In this document: in pieces, positions 62,914 to 64,000 of the stretch
Position numbering within the stretch: position 1 is the stretch's first letter
Layout of the letters: every line of letters begins with the position of its first letter
Origin: Zavarzinella sp.
GTDB taxonomy: Bacteria > Planctomycetota > Planctomycetia > Gemmatales > Gemmataceae
Length of the DNA: 64,000 nt
Reading direction: 5' to 3'
Assembly (NCBI GenBank): GCA_041399155.1
Contig: JAWKTI010000001.1
Location: 682,001-746,000 of the forward strand
Made by a program: the position numbers and the translations under genes
Notes under the pieces: generated by a model
Told to the model about the DNA's origin: nothing
Databases searched by the model: none
What the model saw: only the letters and a program-made list of their open reading frames with translations

Positions 62914-63842
62914 TGAAAAGGTGTGAACAGTTCCGTGGTAAAGTAGCGTTCCATTCGGTCGGGAAACACAGTTACGACAGGGCCGACAGAATCGCCTAAT
63001 TCCCGTTTGGCCCGGCGGGCTGCCTCAAAGTTCAGGCCGGATGAAGGCCCCACGGGAAAGCCACGTCGAATGAGTTCCCGCGTGGTGCAGATGGCCACTT
63101 CATCGTCAATTTCCAGCGTGCGTAATCCGGGCAGCCGCGTGGGGCAGAAAATCGTCGACATGCTGTCCACCACACCGGGTATCCGACTGCTGAAACTGCA
63201 GCATTCCACTTCCATCGAATGCACCATATTCACCGGTCTGGCACAGACAGGCACGCAACTGCAGCCATTTTCGGCAAAACCCTCGTACAAACCTACCAGC
63301 GTGCCACCAGTTCCCACACCACTGGCCACAATGCCAACTTCCCCACCTGGGATCTGTTCCAGAATCTCGCGTGCCGTCCCAACTCGGTGGGCATCGGCGT
63401 TGTCGCTGTTCGAAAATTGCCGTGGGAGAAAATACCCATGTTCTGCCGCTAACTGCTCTGCAGTGCGGATCGATTCTGCCACACCGCCTTGCTTCGAAGT
63501 GAACTGCACCTGCCCACCGTAGGCACGAATGATGAGAACTCTCTCATTGCTGACCCCTTCCGGCATCACCGCCAGAAAGCGCAGCCCCAATTGGGCACAG
63601 GCCATCGCCATCGCAATGCTGGTGGAGCCACTGCTGGCTTCCACAACCACCGAATCGGTGCGTAAAATCCCTTTGCGATACGCTTTCCCCAGGATGAAAC
63701 GTGCAATCCGGTCCTTGGTGGACCCACTTGTATTAAGAAATTCTAATTTGCACCACACGGGAAAGTCGTCTGGGGGCAAAACAATCCCCACCAGTGGCGT
63801 GGGGGGAATACAAACCAGCGTACGCTGTGCTACCTTGATCAC
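62907..63842 (-). CDS. PLP-dependent cysteine-synthase family protein
   Basis: 311 residues. Fold-type II PLP enzyme that would convert O-acetylserine (or a related beta-substituted alanine) and sulfide to cysteine, or do a similar beta-replacement. Visible are the PLP Lys motif (NTSGSTKDRIA), substrate loop (EASSGSTSIAMAMACAQLG), and phosphate-binding GVGTGGTLVGL. GPSSGLNFEAARRAK is typical of the C-terminal part. A short ATGAG-CTCAT hairpin lies inside the coding region near 63531. Which amino acid it makes cannot be told from the sequence. Confidence 0.87.
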   Translation of the reverse strand: MIKVAQRTLVCIPPTPLVGIVLPPDDFPVWCKLEFLNTSGSTKDRIARFILGKAYRKGILRTDSVVVEASSGSTSIAMAMACAQLGLRFLAVMPEGVSNERVLIIRAYGGQVQFTSKQGGVAESIRTAEQLAAEHGYFLPRQFSNSDNADAHRVGTAREILEQIPGGEVGIVASGVGTGGTLVGLYEGFAENGCSCVPVCARPVNMVHSMEVECCSFSSRIPGVVDSMSTIFCPTRLPGLRTLEIDDEVAICTTRELIRRGFPVGPSSGLNFEAARRAKRELGDSVGPVVTVFPDRMERYFTTELFTPFQT

Positions 63843-64000
63843 CAGCAGATTCTCACAATCAATTAATGTTTACTGATTTAGTAGACATTGTAGGGATTTG
63901 CTGTTTTCTGGCGAAGGGTGGGTTTTCAACGACATCAAGCACCACGAGATGCTGGTACCTGCTCTAATGCCGCTCACATGCCCAGCGGCCTCAGGTGCGA
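63843..64000. other. Right window end, no assigned gene
   Basis: 158 bases between the cysteine-synthase-like gene and the window edge. A short coding-looking stretch on the plus strand (EGWVFNDIKHHEMLVPALM around 63914 to the end) may begin a gene that continues outside the window. No start can be chosen. Confidence 0.35.

Noticed and set aside
16..64000. tRNA, rRNA, CRISPR array
   Set aside because: No cloverleaf-type GGTTCGA context outside genes, no rRNA sequence and no regularly spaced repeat array was seen. The dRS3-like repeats have irregular spacing and variable, partly repeated spacers.

Overview
The window is chromosomal DNA of moderate GC that looks like a planctomycete of the Gemmataceae type. 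I base this on several protein families typical of that group occurring together: two BBP7-type outer-membrane beta-barrels, a DUF1559 prepilin-like protein beside a small carboxypeptidase-regulatory-like lipoprotein, a TIGR02996/leucine-rich-repeat protein, two large Ser/Thr kinases fused to WD40 propellers (one paired with an ECF sigma factor), a CotH-like protein, PQQ-type and Kelch propellers, and a signal peptidase with an inserted zinc ribbon. No species can be named. I saw no rRNA, tRNA or CRISPR array.

Layout. 0-8 kb: a 3'-truncated secreted-protein gene, citrate synthase, a BBP7 barrel, an M28 peptidase broken by three one-base losses, cytidine deaminase and a TolQ-ExbD-ExbD operon. 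8-18 kb: a repeat-filled gap, a YHYH protein, small secreted proteins, the DUF1559/lipoprotein pair, the sigma-kinase pair and a fused CobA-HemD, then a cluster of five ATTCCC...GGGAAT repeats. 18-32 kb: a DksA-type regulator, a second BBP7 barrel, UppP, CotH, PQQ and Kelch propellers, a macro-domain protein, RuvX overlapping a mannose-1-phosphate guanylyltransferase, and a large metallophosphoesterase. 32-45 kb: a MarR regulator with a halogenase-like flavoprotein, an M28-PDZ peptidase, a 1298-residue kinase-WD40 protein, an amidohydrolase, and three genes comprising two tandem zinc-ribbon membrane paralogues and an LRR protein. 46-52 kb is the most disturbed part: a desaturase, then gene fragments, an orphan RHS tip with an AT-rich C-terminal domain and a following secreted-protein gene, then pseudogene remnants. 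52-64 kb: HisD, an Ig-like secreted protein, an ornithine-cyclodeaminase homologue, signal peptidase, an esterase, membrane proteins, CarA, MoxR and a cysteine-synthase-like enzyme.

Most genes are single transcription units of housekeeping or surface function. Likely cotranscribed sets are tolQ-exbD-exbD, sigma-kinase, marR-flavoprotein, ruvX-manC, the 43-45.6 kb trio and the RHS-tip/secreted-protein pair.

The most notable unexplained structure is a pair of equal-length (216 bp), diverged, non-coding elements at 34804-35019 and 50863-51078. Both carry the same conserved inverted repeats and a nearly invariant 3' block. Next are the RHS/AT-rich module with its two-residue NlpC/P60-like signature, the tandem zinc-ribbon paralogues, and a signal peptidase whose expected catalytic lysine is replaced by histidine. 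Several genes carry one- or two-base losses, mostly in short homopolymer contexts. Sequencing error must be excluded before these are called pseudogenes.
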